Made by a program: the position numbers and the translations under genes. From Glaciimonas sp. PAMC28666 (lineage in GTDB: Bacteria > Pseudomonadota > Gammaproteobacteria > Burkholderiales > Burkholderiaceae_D), in NCBI RefSeq assembly GCF_016917355.1, contig NZ_CP070304.1, positions 3,534,001 through 3,598,000 on the forward strand: a stretch of DNA of 64,000 bases, written 5' to 3'. This document shows positions 28,147 to 36,928 of the stretch, piece after piece; position 1 is the stretch's first letter, and each line of letters starts with the position of its first letter. Below the pieces are notes generated by a model that did no database searches, was not told the origin of the DNA, and saw only the letters and a list, made by a program, of their open reading frames with translations.

Positions 28147-29025
28147 ATGAAATTGCATTCAAATGCCCTGTTAATAAAGCTGTGTTGGTTGAGTCTCGGT
28201 TTAGGCATCACGGCGATGTCGGGTTTGGCGCTTGCGGATACTAAACCGACAATCAACATCGGCTACGTACAAGGCTGGGCAGATAGCGTCGCCACGACTT
28301 TTGTCGCAGCCGAGATCATGCGTAAAAATCTGGGTTATGAAGTCAAACTGGTGCCGGTCGATGCGGGTTTGATGTGGCAAGGCGTGTCTCGCGGTGATCT
28401 GGATGCGACCATGTCTGCTTGGCTTCCAGCAACCCATGGTGCTTATTACGATAAACTTAAAGACAAAGTTGTTGATCTGGGCGTTAATTTCCATGGTGCC
28501 AGAATCGGTCTCATCGTGCCGGAATACGTGACCGCAAAAACGGTAGGGGATTTGCAGGCGCAAAAAGCTGCTTTTGACGGGCGCATCGTCGGTATTGACG
28601 CCGGCGCTGGCGTAATGATCAAGACTGAGCAGGCAATTAAGGATTACGGACTGGATTATAAGTTGATGGCGAGTTCGGGTAGCGCAATGGCGGCCGAACT
28701 GGATCGTTCAATCCGGGCGCATAAGCCGATCGCTGTCACCGGCTGGGTTCCGCATTGGATGTTTGCCAAATACAAGCTAAAGTTTTTGGAAGATCCTAAA
28801 AACGTATACGGAGACGCAGAACACGTGGATAGCGTTGCAAATCCAGGGCTCGCAACGAAGGCAAAACCGGTTAACGATCTGTTGAAAAATTTCTCCTGGA
28901 AGCCGGGCGAGATTGATAGCGTGATGCTGGCTGTTCAAAATGGTGAAAAGCCAGAGGCTGCAGCTGATAAATGGATTGCCGCCCATCCTGAACGCGTCAA
29001 GGAATGGTTACAAGTAGCGAACTGA
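28147..29025 (+). CDS. Betaine/carnitine-type ABC transporter substrate-binding protein (CaiX/ProX family)
   Basis: Periplasmic binding protein of the OpuAC/ProX family, 292 residues. The ATG at 28147 follows GAGG and opens a signal peptide (LCWLSLGLGITAMSGLALAD). The mature part starts TINIGYVQGWADSVATTFVAAEIM and has the aromatic-rich ligand-pocket segments of quaternary-amine binders (MSAWLPATHGAYYDKL; VTGWVPHWMFAKYKLKFLED). It stands alone after gbcB and ends in a strong terminator, like the orphan caiX of Pseudomonas, which shares one ATPase and permease with other binding proteins. The CbcVW-like pair at 30822-32946 is the likely partner. The ligand could be betaine, carnitine or another quaternary amine. 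Confidence 0.88.
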   Translation: MKLHSNALLIKLCWLSLGLGITAMSGLALADTKPTINIGYVQGWADSVATTFVAAEIMRKNLGYEVKLVPVDAGLMWQGVSRGDLDATMSAWLPATHGAYYDKLKDKVVDLGVNFHGARIGLIVPEYVTAKTVGDLQAQKAAFDGRIVGIDAGAGVMIKTEQAIKDYGLDYKLMASSGSAMAAELDRSIRAHKPIAVTGWVPHWMFAKYKLKFLEDPKNVYGDAEHVDSVANPGLATKAKPVNDLLKNFSWKPGEIDSVMLAVQNGEKPEAAADKWIAAHPERVKEWLQVAN

Positions 29026-29076
29026 TGAGCTTTTGACGCGCATCTTATTATGTGATTCTTTGTCGATAAATTGATC

Positions 29077-29114
29077 AAAACGTACCATCTTGAATAAAGA
29101 TGGTACGTTTTTTT
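29077..29114 (+). terminator. Strong Rho-independent terminator
   Basis: A perfect 15-bp stem, AAAACGTACCATCTT and its complement, with a 5-nt loop and a run of seven T. It ends transcription of the CaiX-like gene. Confidence 0.95.
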
Positions 29115-29199
29115 GTTTGCGTCGCATTGCGTGGTTTTATTCTGCTTCAGATGCTGGATTTTTAAAGTGAGGTTTTTAGTAGTCCCTAATGAGCGGGCA

Positions 29200-30093
29200 T
29201 TAAAATGTTTTTGTGACGGACACCAAAAACGTACTGGCTAGCGGGTTCGATACATCAGCGACACCACCTGAATTCAGCGCGCCCGTAGTGTAGTGCGCAT
29301 AAATACCATTCTTGGCCCAACCTTTAGTAAAGGCGCCGGTCAACGTCCAGGCGCCATCAAGTGCTTTGGAGACTGCGACGCGCGTATCCTGAAAATTATA
29401 GGCGGAGAAGTTTTGGACCCGTTCATAACCGTAATGTAAAAGAAGCGTGTAACCGTGGCTGAGGTCAAAGTTCCCGTTAATGTCGAGATAACCGGACCCC
29501 TGGCTATTTTTGTTATCGCCAACCCCTAACGTTTTGCTATCATCGCCAAAATAAGTTGGCGTATAAGTGAGCCAATATTTGACGTTCAGCCATTTATACG
29601 TCGCGGAGGCAACCACTTCGCCGTAATTATATTTAGTTTTGGCGAACGACATTTCTGCACCGGGATAAACGTAATAGTACAACAGACCGCTATAACTTAA
29701 ATCGCCGATGGTGCCGGAATAACCGCCATATAAGTCCCACTCAACCGTGCCGTTTTCAATGAAATGATCGCTGACGCTTGACATCCAGGTGCCTGCCGAC
29801 CATCCGCTGGGATGCGTGTAATCGACTCCGCCCTGAATTGCTGGCTTGCCCCAGGTCTGGCGGAAGCCGCGCGATACATATTGCGAGGCCAGCGTGACAT
29901 TGGCGGACCATGGAGACACGAGTGCGGGAGTCGCTTCCGGTGCTATCGTGGCAGCCGCACTGGTAGGGTCCGCGGCGCTATTGACGGCCTGCTGCGCAAA
30001 CGCAGTCAGGTGTAAGCTACAGGCGAGCGTCGCAGCAGCACAGATGATGGTTGGCCTTGGCAATGTTGGATATTTTAATAATTTTTTACGCAT
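29200..30093 (-). CDS. TorF-family outer-membrane protein (putative porin)
   Basis: Predicted outer-membrane beta-barrel of 297 residues, matching the TIGR02001/TorF putative porin type. The ATG at 30093 follows AGGGAG and opens a signal peptide that ends in TAFAQ; an upstream in-frame extension lacks signals. The mature domain starts with SANVTLASQYVSRGFRQTWGKPAIQGG, the hallmark N-terminal strand of this family, followed by alternating hydrophobic strands rich in Tyr and Trp, and ends in the C-terminal phenylalanine motif VSVTKTF, the sorting signal for barrel proteins. It lies antisense between two betaine-transport transcription units, so it may be the outer-membrane entry path for quaternary amines; that role is inference. 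Confidence 0.85.
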   Translation of the reverse strand: MRKKLLKYPTLPRPTIICAAATLACSLHLTAFAQQAVNSAADPTSAAATIAPEATPALVSPWSANVTLASQYVSRGFRQTWGKPAIQGGVDYTHPSGWSAGTWMSSVSDHFIENGTVEWDLYGGYSGTIGDLSYSGLLYYYVYPGAEMSFAKTKYNYGEVVASATYKWLNVKYWLTYTPTYFGDDSKTLGVGDNKNSQGSGYLDINGNFDLSHGYTLLLHYGYERVQNFSAYNFQDTRVAVSKALDGAWTLTGAFTKGWAKNGIYAHYTTGALNSGGVADVSNPLASTFLVSVTKTF

Positions 30094-30821
30094 AATTGAC
30101 TCCCTATAGATTAGCCGATATCGGCGTTCGGATGAGCGCATGCAATCCGGTTGAGCGGTCTGGATGGCGATCGACTGATGGCATAAGCACATCAATACAA
30201 AAAGTCGGGCCTTGCGCACCAAGGTGTCAATTATTGCTGCAGCGAATCTATTTTGATGATGGCAAAAACGACAAAAAACAGGCCAGTTACGACAGCGCAT
30301 TGCGGTGCCGGTGGGCGCTGTTGGGGGCTGGAGGGTCCGCAACTATCGTTCGTCTATGGCGACGGAGGCCTGGCGTATCTGGCAGAAAGATTGCGACGTA
30401 CAAAGATGTAAATGCGATAAGGTTTAGAGGTGATTTGATTGTTTGCCCTCGCTAACACAGCGTTGGTCATCGCGCGACGAGGTTGCCGTCGTTTTTGAAT
30501 AAGTGGTTGTCGCAAATTTTCATCCGGTGCAAAACCTTTCTGGCGACTATGGTACTAAGTTATAAAGCGTTTTTATTGGTCGAACAGACGGGCTATAACG
30601 GTGCCTGCAACGGTGCTTATAACGCCCCTTTCAATCGCTTATCCGCGATTTACGACAGGATAATAATAATGATTTTGGATGTCAGGCAGGACGCAGTGAT
30701 CCCCTCACAGGCAAGTCTGCGACGTTCACCATGTAACGGAAAACAGTACAAAGTGATGCCCATCTACCGTCGGCGAGGATAATATCGCGGTAGCAGCGAA
30801 TGATCGATCAGGAGGCAATTG
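30094..30821. promoter_or_regulatory. Divergent regulatory region of the porin and ABC operons
   Basis: About 730 bp between the porin gene and the cbcV-like gene. No protein gene is supported. It holds four 12-bp degenerate tandem repeats at 30597-30644 and presumably the promoters of both units. A site for the GbdR-like regulator is expected here but could not be pinned down by eye. Confidence 0.5.
30597..30644. repeat. Four degenerate 12-bp tandem repeats
   Basis: Units AACGGTGCCTGC, AACGGTGCTTAT, AACGCCCCTTTC and AATCGCTTATCC. Non-coding, inside the divergent regulatory region. Confidence 0.6.
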
Positions 30822-32012
30822 ATGAAATCAGGAAAAGTGGTCGTTGACCATCTATACAAAGTTTTTGGTAGTACGCCCGAAACAGCCTTGAGGTTGCTCA
30901 AAAAAGGATATTCAAAGGATAAGATTTTTGCTGAGACCGGACAAGTGGTGGGCGTTCAGGATGTCTCCTTCGAGGTACAGGAGGGCGAGATATTCGTGTT
31001 GATGGGACTTTCCGGTTCGGGTAAATCCACCCTGATTCGTTTGATAAATCGGTTGGTCGACCCAAGCGCCGGCAGCGTCTGGGTTGATGGTCAGGACGTG
31101 GCAGCGATGTCTAAAGCGGAATTGATCGATTTGCGTCGGCGCGATATGAGCATGGTATTTCAATCATTCGCCCTGATGCCGCATCGGACCGTGCTGTCGA
31201 ACGCTGCTTTTGGTCTTGAAGTTGCCGGGATTTCCAAAAAGGATCGCGAACGTCAGGCGATGAAAGTGCTGGAGCAAGTCGGACTGGCACCGTTTGCGCA
31301 AAAACTGCCCTGTGAATTATCCGGTGGCATGCAGCAACGGGTGGGACTGGCGCGAGCCTTGTCAGTGAATCCTTCGTTGATGATCATGGATGAGGCTTTT
31401 TCTGCACTCGATCCGTTAAAGCGCAAAGAAATGCAGGATGTCTTGCTGGAGTTGCAAAAAGAGCAACGTCGCACGATTATTTTTGTCTCACATGATCTGG
31501 AAGAGGCGTTTCGAATCGGAACGCGTATTGCCATTATGGAAGGTGGGCGCCTGGTCCAGGTCGGCACTGCGCAAGAAATTATCGATAATCCAGCAGAAGA
31601 ATATGTGCGTGCTTTCTTTGATGGTGTCGATACCAGCCGGTATCTGACCGCGAGTGATCTGATGCAATCGAATACCATCCCGTTACTGAGATCAACTGAA
31701 GACCTAAAAGTAAATCCGCATCTTTACGCCAGCAGTGGTTCCGACTTTGCTTTTGTGGTCGATGAAGAACGTAAAGTGCAGGGGATCGTGCCTACGCGAG
31801 GATTTGCTGACGCCAGTGGGGTATTGCAACCGCTAACGTTGCAGAAGGTCGAATTGATTCACTATCGAACCTCCCTGCATGTGGTGATGGGTAAATTGAT
31901 CGTCAGCCCGGTCCCACTTCCCGTGGTCGACGAAAACGGCTGTTATTGCGGTGCGATCAGTCAATCCATGATTCTTCAAGCGTTATCCAAACCGGAGGCT
32001 TCCCATGTCTGA
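30822..32012 (+). CDS. Choline/betaine ABC transporter ATP-binding protein (CbcV/ProV type)
   Basis: Cytoplasmic ATPase of 396 residues. The ATG at 30822 follows a perfect AGGAGG. Walker A is G62 to T70 (GLSGSGKST), the Q-loop glutamine is Q114, the signature is LSGGMQQRVGLARAL near 167-180, and Walker B is LMIMDE (186-191). The C-terminal 110 residues form paired CBS-type domains, as in ProV and OpuAA, where they sense ionic strength or nucleotides. The permease gene overlaps its end by 8 bp. It energises uptake for the binding proteins encoded at 28147 and 34350. Corresponds to cbcV of Pseudomonas. Confidence 0.93.
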   Translation: MKSGKVVVDHLYKVFGSTPETALRLLKKGYSKDKIFAETGQVVGVQDVSFEVQEGEIFVLMGLSGSGKSTLIRLINRLVDPSAGSVWVDGQDVAAMSKAELIDLRRRDMSMVFQSFALMPHRTVLSNAAFGLEVAGISKKDRERQAMKVLEQVGLAPFAQKLPCELSGGMQQRVGLARALSVNPSLMIMDEAFSALDPLKRKEMQDVLLELQKEQRRTIIFVSHDLEEAFRIGTRIAIMEGGRLVQVGTAQEIIDNPAEEYVRAFFDGVDTSRYLTASDLMQSNTIPLLRSTEDLKVNPHLYASSGSDFAFVVDEERKVQGIVPTRGFADASGVLQPLTLQKVELIHYRTSLHVVMGKLIVSPVPLPVVDENGCYCGAISQSMILQALSKPEASHV

Positions 32013-32946
32013 CACAATTCCACTCGGACGCTGGGTTGATCACGGTGTCCACTATATTCTCGACAAGCACGGTAACAGTTTCGATGCCTTTGGCAGCGCA
32101 ATCAGCTGGTTTGCCGAATCCATTGAACACGGTTTACAAATTCTTCCAATTTGGGTTTTGGTGGGCTTCTTCATTGTGATGGGCGTCTGGCGGGTCGGTT
32201 TCAAGTTTGCACTGTTCACGTTAATTGCATTTTTGGTAATTATTGGAACCGGGTTCTGGGATCAAATGGTGGTGACACTCGGCCTCACTATTTCTGCCAC
32301 GCTCATCAGTCTGGCGCTCGGCATTCCTCTGGGCATATGGGCTGCGAATAGCAAAAGGGTCGCGATGGTCGTGCGACCAATACTCGATTTAATGCAAACG
32401 ATGCCTGCCTTTGTGTATCTGATACCAGCGGCGATGATGTTCGGCCTAGGCCGCGTACCCGGAATAATTTCAACCGTCATCTTTGCGATGCCACCGGCCG
32501 TCCGCTTAACCGCGTTGGGTATTCGCCATGTCAATAACGAGATTATTGAAGCCGGCCAGGCTTTTGGTTGCACGCCTTGGCAACTTCTTTACAAAGTGCA
32601 GTTTCCAAATGCGTTACCATCGATAATGGCGGGCATTAATCAAACTATTATGATGGCCCTGTCGATGGTGATCATAGCGTCGATGGTGGGTGCCGGAGGA
32701 CTGGGTAACGATGTGCTGGCGAGTATTCAGCGCCTCGATATAGGGCTCGGGTTTGAAAGCGGCTTAAGTGTTGTACTGCTGGCGATTATACTGGATCGGA
32801 TTACGGAAAGCTTTGGTACCACGCCAGAAGCAGGCAAGGTACAACGATTCTCCAAGGTGCGAAAAATGTTCAGCAAACACCGCGCTGCGGCGGCCAACAG
32901 TGAAGCTGAGAGCCAGACAGCGGGCGCTCAGCTGACCCGGCCTTAG
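32005..32946 (+). CDS. Choline/betaine ABC transporter permease (CbcW/ProW type)
   Basis: Inner-membrane permease of 313 residues. Helices are visible near 45-70, 72-90, 95-125, 140-170, 210-235 and 250-270. The ATPase-coupling EAA loop reads EAGQAFGCTPWQLLYKVQFP. The C-terminus is a polar tail. Its start lies inside the end of the ATPase gene, which gives coupled translation. Only one permease gene is present, so it works as a homodimer, the OpuA/ProU pattern. The GbdR-like regulator gene follows on the same strand after 81 bp. Confidence 0.93.
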   Translation: MSDTIPLGRWVDHGVHYILDKHGNSFDAFGSAISWFAESIEHGLQILPIWVLVGFFIVMGVWRVGFKFALFTLIAFLVIIGTGFWDQMVVTLGLTISATLISLALGIPLGIWAANSKRVAMVVRPILDLMQTMPAFVYLIPAAMMFGLGRVPGIISTVIFAMPPAVRLTALGIRHVNNEIIEAGQAFGCTPWQLLYKVQFPNALPSIMAGINQTIMMALSMVIIASMVGAGGLGNDVLASIQRLDIGLGFESGLSVVLLAIILDRITESFGTTPEAGKVQRFSKVRKMFSKHRAAAANSEAESQTAGAQLTRP

Positions 32947-33027
32947 CAGAACGTCGGGAGCGGTGAAAACGTTTGAATGGGCGGGGGACTTCTCCCGCGC
33001 ATAAAGTGGATGACGGACGGAGACCAC

Positions 33028-34158
33028 ATGGCGTCGCAACAAGTACCGGTAACAGTTTTACTGCAGCCTGCCGGCTTAACGGCCGCTCACAATCGTACCG
33101 AGGTCACAAAATTTGGTGGCACCACGCATTTTGGCTTTCTGACGCTTCCGAACTTTTCGATGATTGCGTTCTCTAGCGCAATCGAAGTATTACGTATGGC
33201 GAATTACATCAGCGGACAGCCTCTTTATCGCTGGTCCGTGATTAGCCTGGATGGCCAGTCTGTGCCAGCTAGTAATGGTTTACCGGTATCGCCGACGCTG
33301 ACGCTGGAGCAAGCCGGTATTCCGGACGTTTTATTTGTTTGTGGTGGCGTGCATATTCATGATGCCGTCAATGAAAAACTGAGTGCATTTCTGTTAAAAC
33401 TGGCACGGTCCAACGTCAAGCTGGGAGGAATTTGCACCGGCAGCTATGCATTGGTCAAAGCCGGTCTGATGAACGGTTATCAATGCGCGATACATTGGGA
33501 AAATATTTCTGCGCTGCGTGAGGAATTTCCCAAGGTGCAGTTCTCTGAAGGCTTATTTGCGATTGACCGGGAGCGATTGAGTTGTTCTGGCGGCACCGCC
33601 CCGATTGATCTGATGTTGCACCTGACCGCTGCCAGCTTTGGTAAAACGTTAGCGGCCGAAATTTCAGAGCAATTCATTCTTGAACGCATAAGAGATAGCA
33701 CCTATCAGCAACATATTCCGATTGCGGCGCGATTGGGATTTAGTCGGAAGGAGTTAATTGAAGTCGCACGTTTGATGGAGTCGCATATTGAAGAGACCTT
33801 GCCTTTTGATGAGATAGCGAGGCTGGTTGGCTTATCACAACGCCAGTTACAGCGTATGTTCAAATATTATCTTGATGTCACCCCGACACATTATTACTTG
33901 CAACTGAGGTTGCGACGCGCCCGCGAGTTGTTGCTTCAGACCGCCATGTCGATTATGAGCGTCACCGTAGCATGCGGATTTCAGTCGTCCTGCCATTTCA
34001 GCAAAGCCTACCGCAATCAGTTCGGTCGGTCTCCAAGCGGTGAGCGCCACTTGCATCATCCGTTTCTTGCTGCCGCCGACCACTTACCCTTGCTCGATGC
34101 CATCGGTTTACCTGAGCGATCCGATCTGGAAAATATTTTTGACGCTGATGGACAATAG
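33028..34158 (+). CDS. gbdR: GbdR-like regulator of glycine betaine catabolism
   Basis: GlxA-family activator of 376 residues. The DJ-1/PfpI-like domain (about 30-205) includes HFGFLTLPNFSMIAFSSAIEV and the GGICTGSYALVKAG elbow. The AraC domain (about 235-335) has two helix-turn-helix units (DEIARLVGLSQRQLQRM and MSIMSVTVACGFQSSCHFSK). The ATG at 33028 has GGAG upstream; ATG at 33010 is a fallback. In P. aeruginosa GbdR binds glycine betaine and dimethylglycine and activates gbcAB, dgcAB, cbcXWV and related units. Its place inside the transport unit, between cbcW and a cbcX-like gene, supports that role. A paralogue is encoded at 12606-13640. Confidence 0.9.
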   Translation: MASQQVPVTVLLQPAGLTAAHNRTEVTKFGGTTHFGFLTLPNFSMIAFSSAIEVLRMANYISGQPLYRWSVISLDGQSVPASNGLPVSPTLTLEQAGIPDVLFVCGGVHIHDAVNEKLSAFLLKLARSNVKLGGICTGSYALVKAGLMNGYQCAIHWENISALREEFPKVQFSEGLFAIDRERLSCSGGTAPIDLMLHLTAASFGKTLAAEISEQFILERIRDSTYQQHIPIAARLGFSRKELIEVARLMESHIEETLPFDEIARLVGLSQRQLQRMFKYYLDVTPTHYYLQLRLRRARELLLQTAMSIMSVTVACGFQSSCHFSKAYRNQFGRSPSGERHLHHPFLAAADHLPLLDAIGLPERSDLENIFDADGQ

Positions 34159-34349
34159 CATGTCGCAATCTATCCACGTTGCGCGATGAACCGCGTGTAA
34201 TTTATGGGTATTGGACGACGCGCCTATGTTGGCCCGTCAATGCTGGCTCGGGTAATAAACAATTCTCCAAATCAGTAGATCGAAAAACATGTCCACTTTT
34301 GGCACCAGTTTATGGGTGCGCACGTAAGCTCTTTGTTCGGAGAATATGA

Positions 34350-35327
34350 ATGAAATCATTTAATCGTGCGGTCGCCGTTCGCATCGCTCATGTCGTCGGT
34401 ATCGCTATGGGGACACTGGGCGCTTTAGCCCTGGCAAATGCTGCATCTGCGAGCGAACCTCAAGCTTGTAAAAATGTCCGTTTTGCCGATGTGGGCTGGA
34501 CCGATATTGCGGCCACCACCGGTCTGGCCTCGGTGGTGTATGACGCTCTGGGATATCACTCAACGAAAACGATCGCTTCTGTGCCGATCACTTTTGCCGG
34601 GATAAAAAATAAGCAGATCGATATATTTCTTGGCTATTGGTCGCCAACGATGGACCCGATGATCGCCCCCTTTTTGAAAGACAATAAGCTCAAGGTATTA
34701 GGTGCACCTAACCTGACCGGGGCCAAATATACACTTGCCGTGCCGACTTACGTCTTCGACGCTGGCCTGAAAACATTCGCCGACATCGCCAAATATTCCA
34801 AAGAACTTGACGGAAAAATATATGGTATTGAGCCAGGTAATGATGGCAATGCGGTGATTTTGAAGATGCTCGGAAAAAACGAATTCAACCTGAAAAGTTT
34901 TAAGTTAATTGAGTCAAGTGAAGCCGGAATGATGGTTGAGCTGGGTCGTGCGGTAAAGCAAAAAAAATGGATCGTATTCCTCGGCTGGGAACCGCATCCG
35001 ATGAACGTTCAACAGAAGATTAGTTTTCTAACCGGTGGCGATGACGTGTTCGGACCCAACTACGGTGAGGCAAAAGTTTATACCGTTATCCCTGCCGATT
35101 ATCAAACGCGCTGCCCAAATGCCGGACAGCTAGCCCAGAATTTGCACTTCACAACCGACATGGAAAATCAGGTGATGTTACCGATTATGGACAGAACTGA
35201 TCCTGAAGTGGCGGCAAAAGCATGGCTTAAAAAGAATCCCGAAGTTCTCAATAAATGGTTGGCGGGCGTCAAGACGTTTGATGGTAAGGACGGATTGCCG
35301 GTTGTCAAAGCAGCGCTCGGACTATAA
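34350..35327 (+). CDS. Choline ABC transporter substrate-binding protein (CbcX/ChoX type)
   Basis: Periplasmic binding protein of 325 residues. The signal peptide (VVGIAMGTLGALALANAASA) leads into CKNVRFADVGWTDIAATTGLASVV, the typical ChoX opening, followed by IFLGYWSPTMDPMIAPF and FLGWEPHPMN, which supply the aromatic cage for the trimethylammonium group. CbcX/ChoX proteins prefer choline. The start follows CGGAGA. It is downstream of gbdR and completes a cbcVW-gbdR-cbcX arrangement. The window holds a choline-type binder but no choline dehydrogenase or betaine aldehyde dehydrogenase, so those must lie elsewhere if choline is used. Confidence 0.9.
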   Translation: MKSFNRAVAVRIAHVVGIAMGTLGALALANAASASEPQACKNVRFADVGWTDIAATTGLASVVYDALGYHSTKTIASVPITFAGIKNKQIDIFLGYWSPTMDPMIAPFLKDNKLKVLGAPNLTGAKYTLAVPTYVFDAGLKTFADIAKYSKELDGKIYGIEPGNDGNAVILKMLGKNEFNLKSFKLIESSEAGMMVELGRAVKQKKWIVFLGWEPHPMNVQQKISFLTGGDDVFGPNYGEAKVYTVIPADYQTRCPNAGQLAQNLHFTTDMENQVMLPIMDRTDPEVAAKAWLKKNPEVLNKWLAGVKTFDGKDGLPVVKAALGL

Positions 35328-35546
35328 GGCCTATCCCTATAGCTTCCTGTCTTTATTGTCCGGATCGCTGTCAATGCAAAAACGACATAGAGCGTGAAGG
35401 AAAGCGTGATAACTAGCGAGATAACGTGATAAAGCAGGAGGCCAGTAACGCTCCGGAAGAATCGTTCGCTGACTTGGCGTATTTTATTTGTTCAGTGACT
35501 TTTTTTACCGGAATATACACTCTGATTCCAATCAGGAGGAGATCAT

Positions 35547-36749
35547 ATGTCAGAAAATCGTGGTGTCGTTTATGTCGGTGACGGCAAGGTCGAAGTACAT
35601 TCCATTCCATTTCCGAAACTGGATAATCCCCAAGGGAGGAAAATTGCGCATGGCGTGATTCTAAAAGTTATTTCAACCAATATTTGTGGCTCCGATCAGC
35701 ATATGGTCCGTGGTCGAACCACGGCCCCGACCGGTTTGGTATTAGGGCACGAAATCACCGGTGAAGTCATTGAATGCGGTTCAGACGTTGAAACGCTAAA
35801 GAAGGGCGATCTGGTATCAGTTCCGTTCAACGTCGCTTGTGGTCGTTGCCGCACCTGCAAAGAACAACACACGGGCGTGTGTGAAACCGTCAATCCGGCG
35901 CGGGCTGGTGGTGCGTATGGCTACGTCGATATGGGCGGCTGGATCGGAGGACAGTCGGAATATGTGATGGTGCCGTATGCAGACTTTAACCTATTACGCT
36001 TTCCGGATAAAGATCAGGCAATGTCCAAGATCCGCGATTTAACATGTTTGTCAGACATTTTGCCGACGGGTTACCACGGTGCTGTTACCGCAGGAGTGGG
36101 GCCAGGTACGACGGTATATGTCGCCGGGGCCGGTCCGGTCGGACTTGCGGCAGCAGCCTCTGCCCGCTTGTTAGGGGCGGCGGTGGTGATTGTCGGCGAC
36201 GTAAATCCTTTACGACTGATCCACGCCCGCAACGTCGGTTTTGAGACGGTTGATCTATCGCTCGATGCTACACTGAGCGATCAGATCGAAAAAATCCTGG
36301 GAACCCCTGAAGTGGATTGTGCTATTGACTGCGTCGGGTTCGAGGCGCGCGGTCACGGACACGCCGGGGCACAAGAGGAAGCACCAGCGACGGTCTTGAA
36401 TTCATTGATGGAAATCACACGGGTTGCTGGCAAGATCGGCATTCCCGGGCTGTACGTCACTGAAGATCCGGGCGCTACCGATCCTGCTGCAAAAAAAGGC
36501 AGTCTGAGCATACGTCTTGGGTTGGGATGGGCCAAGTCGCATAGTTTCCACACCGGGCAAACGCCGGTGATGAAGTACAACCGGCAATTGATGCAAGCGA
36601 TTCTATGGGATCGGATCAAGATCGCCGACATTGTCGGGGTTGAAGTTATCACCTTGGACAACGCGCCAAAAGGCTATGAACAATTCGACGCCGGAGCACC
36701 CAAGAAATTTGTAATCGATCCGCATAATCTTGTGAAGCGCGCGGCCTGA
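35547..36749 (+). CDS. fdhA: Glutathione-independent formaldehyde dehydrogenase
   Basis: Zinc-dependent NAD enzyme of 400 residues that oxidises formaldehyde to formate without glutathione. It detoxifies the formaldehyde released by GbcAB and DgcAB (and by Sox when THF is limiting). The ATG follows a perfect AGGAGG. Catalytic zinc ligands include C47 (NICGSDQH) and H68 (LGHEITGEV). The structural zinc lobe is C98, C101, C104 and C112 (CGRCRTCKEQHTGVC). The nucleotide fold is VYVAGAGPVGLAAAASARLLGA. The family insert around GHAGAQEEAP is present. The gene has its own terminator and corresponds to P. aeruginosa PA5421, which lies beside the sox operon. Confidence 0.95.
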   Translation: MSENRGVVYVGDGKVEVHSIPFPKLDNPQGRKIAHGVILKVISTNICGSDQHMVRGRTTAPTGLVLGHEITGEVIECGSDVETLKKGDLVSVPFNVACGRCRTCKEQHTGVCETVNPARAGGAYGYVDMGGWIGGQSEYVMVPYADFNLLRFPDKDQAMSKIRDLTCLSDILPTGYHGAVTAGVGPGTTVYVAGAGPVGLAAAASARLLGAAVVIVGDVNPLRLIHARNVGFETVDLSLDATLSDQIEKILGTPEVDCAIDCVGFEARGHGHAGAQEEAPATVLNSLMEITRVAGKIGIPGLYVTEDPGATDPAAKKGSLSIRLGLGWAKSHSFHTGQTPVMKYNRQLMQAILWDRIKIADIVGVEVITLDNAPKGYEQFDAGAPKKFVIDPHNLVKRAA

Positions 36750-36822
36750 TGGAGCGAATGGAGGACGCCAGGGAATTTCATCGATAGGTGACGCTTGGAG
36801 GATGCCCCATTTCAAATAAAAG

Positions 36823-36858
36823 AGAGCTTGATCGACATGACGTGATCAAGCTCTTTTT
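36823..36858 (+). terminator. Rho-independent terminator after fdhA
   Basis: An 11-bp stem, AGAGCTTGATC and GATCAAGCTCT, with a 10-nt loop, followed by T-rich sequence. Confidence 0.92.
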
Positions 36859-36928
36859 GACTCCTGGCGCTATTAATCATAGCCAGTCTTTTACATTATC
36901 TTATGACGCTTAATAAAAAGGTTCTGCC

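Noticed and set aside
30483-30782. Open frame of 99 codons upstream of the cbcV-like gene
   Set aside because: It crosses a 12-bp tandem repeat, shows no domain or signal and lies in a regulatory spacer.
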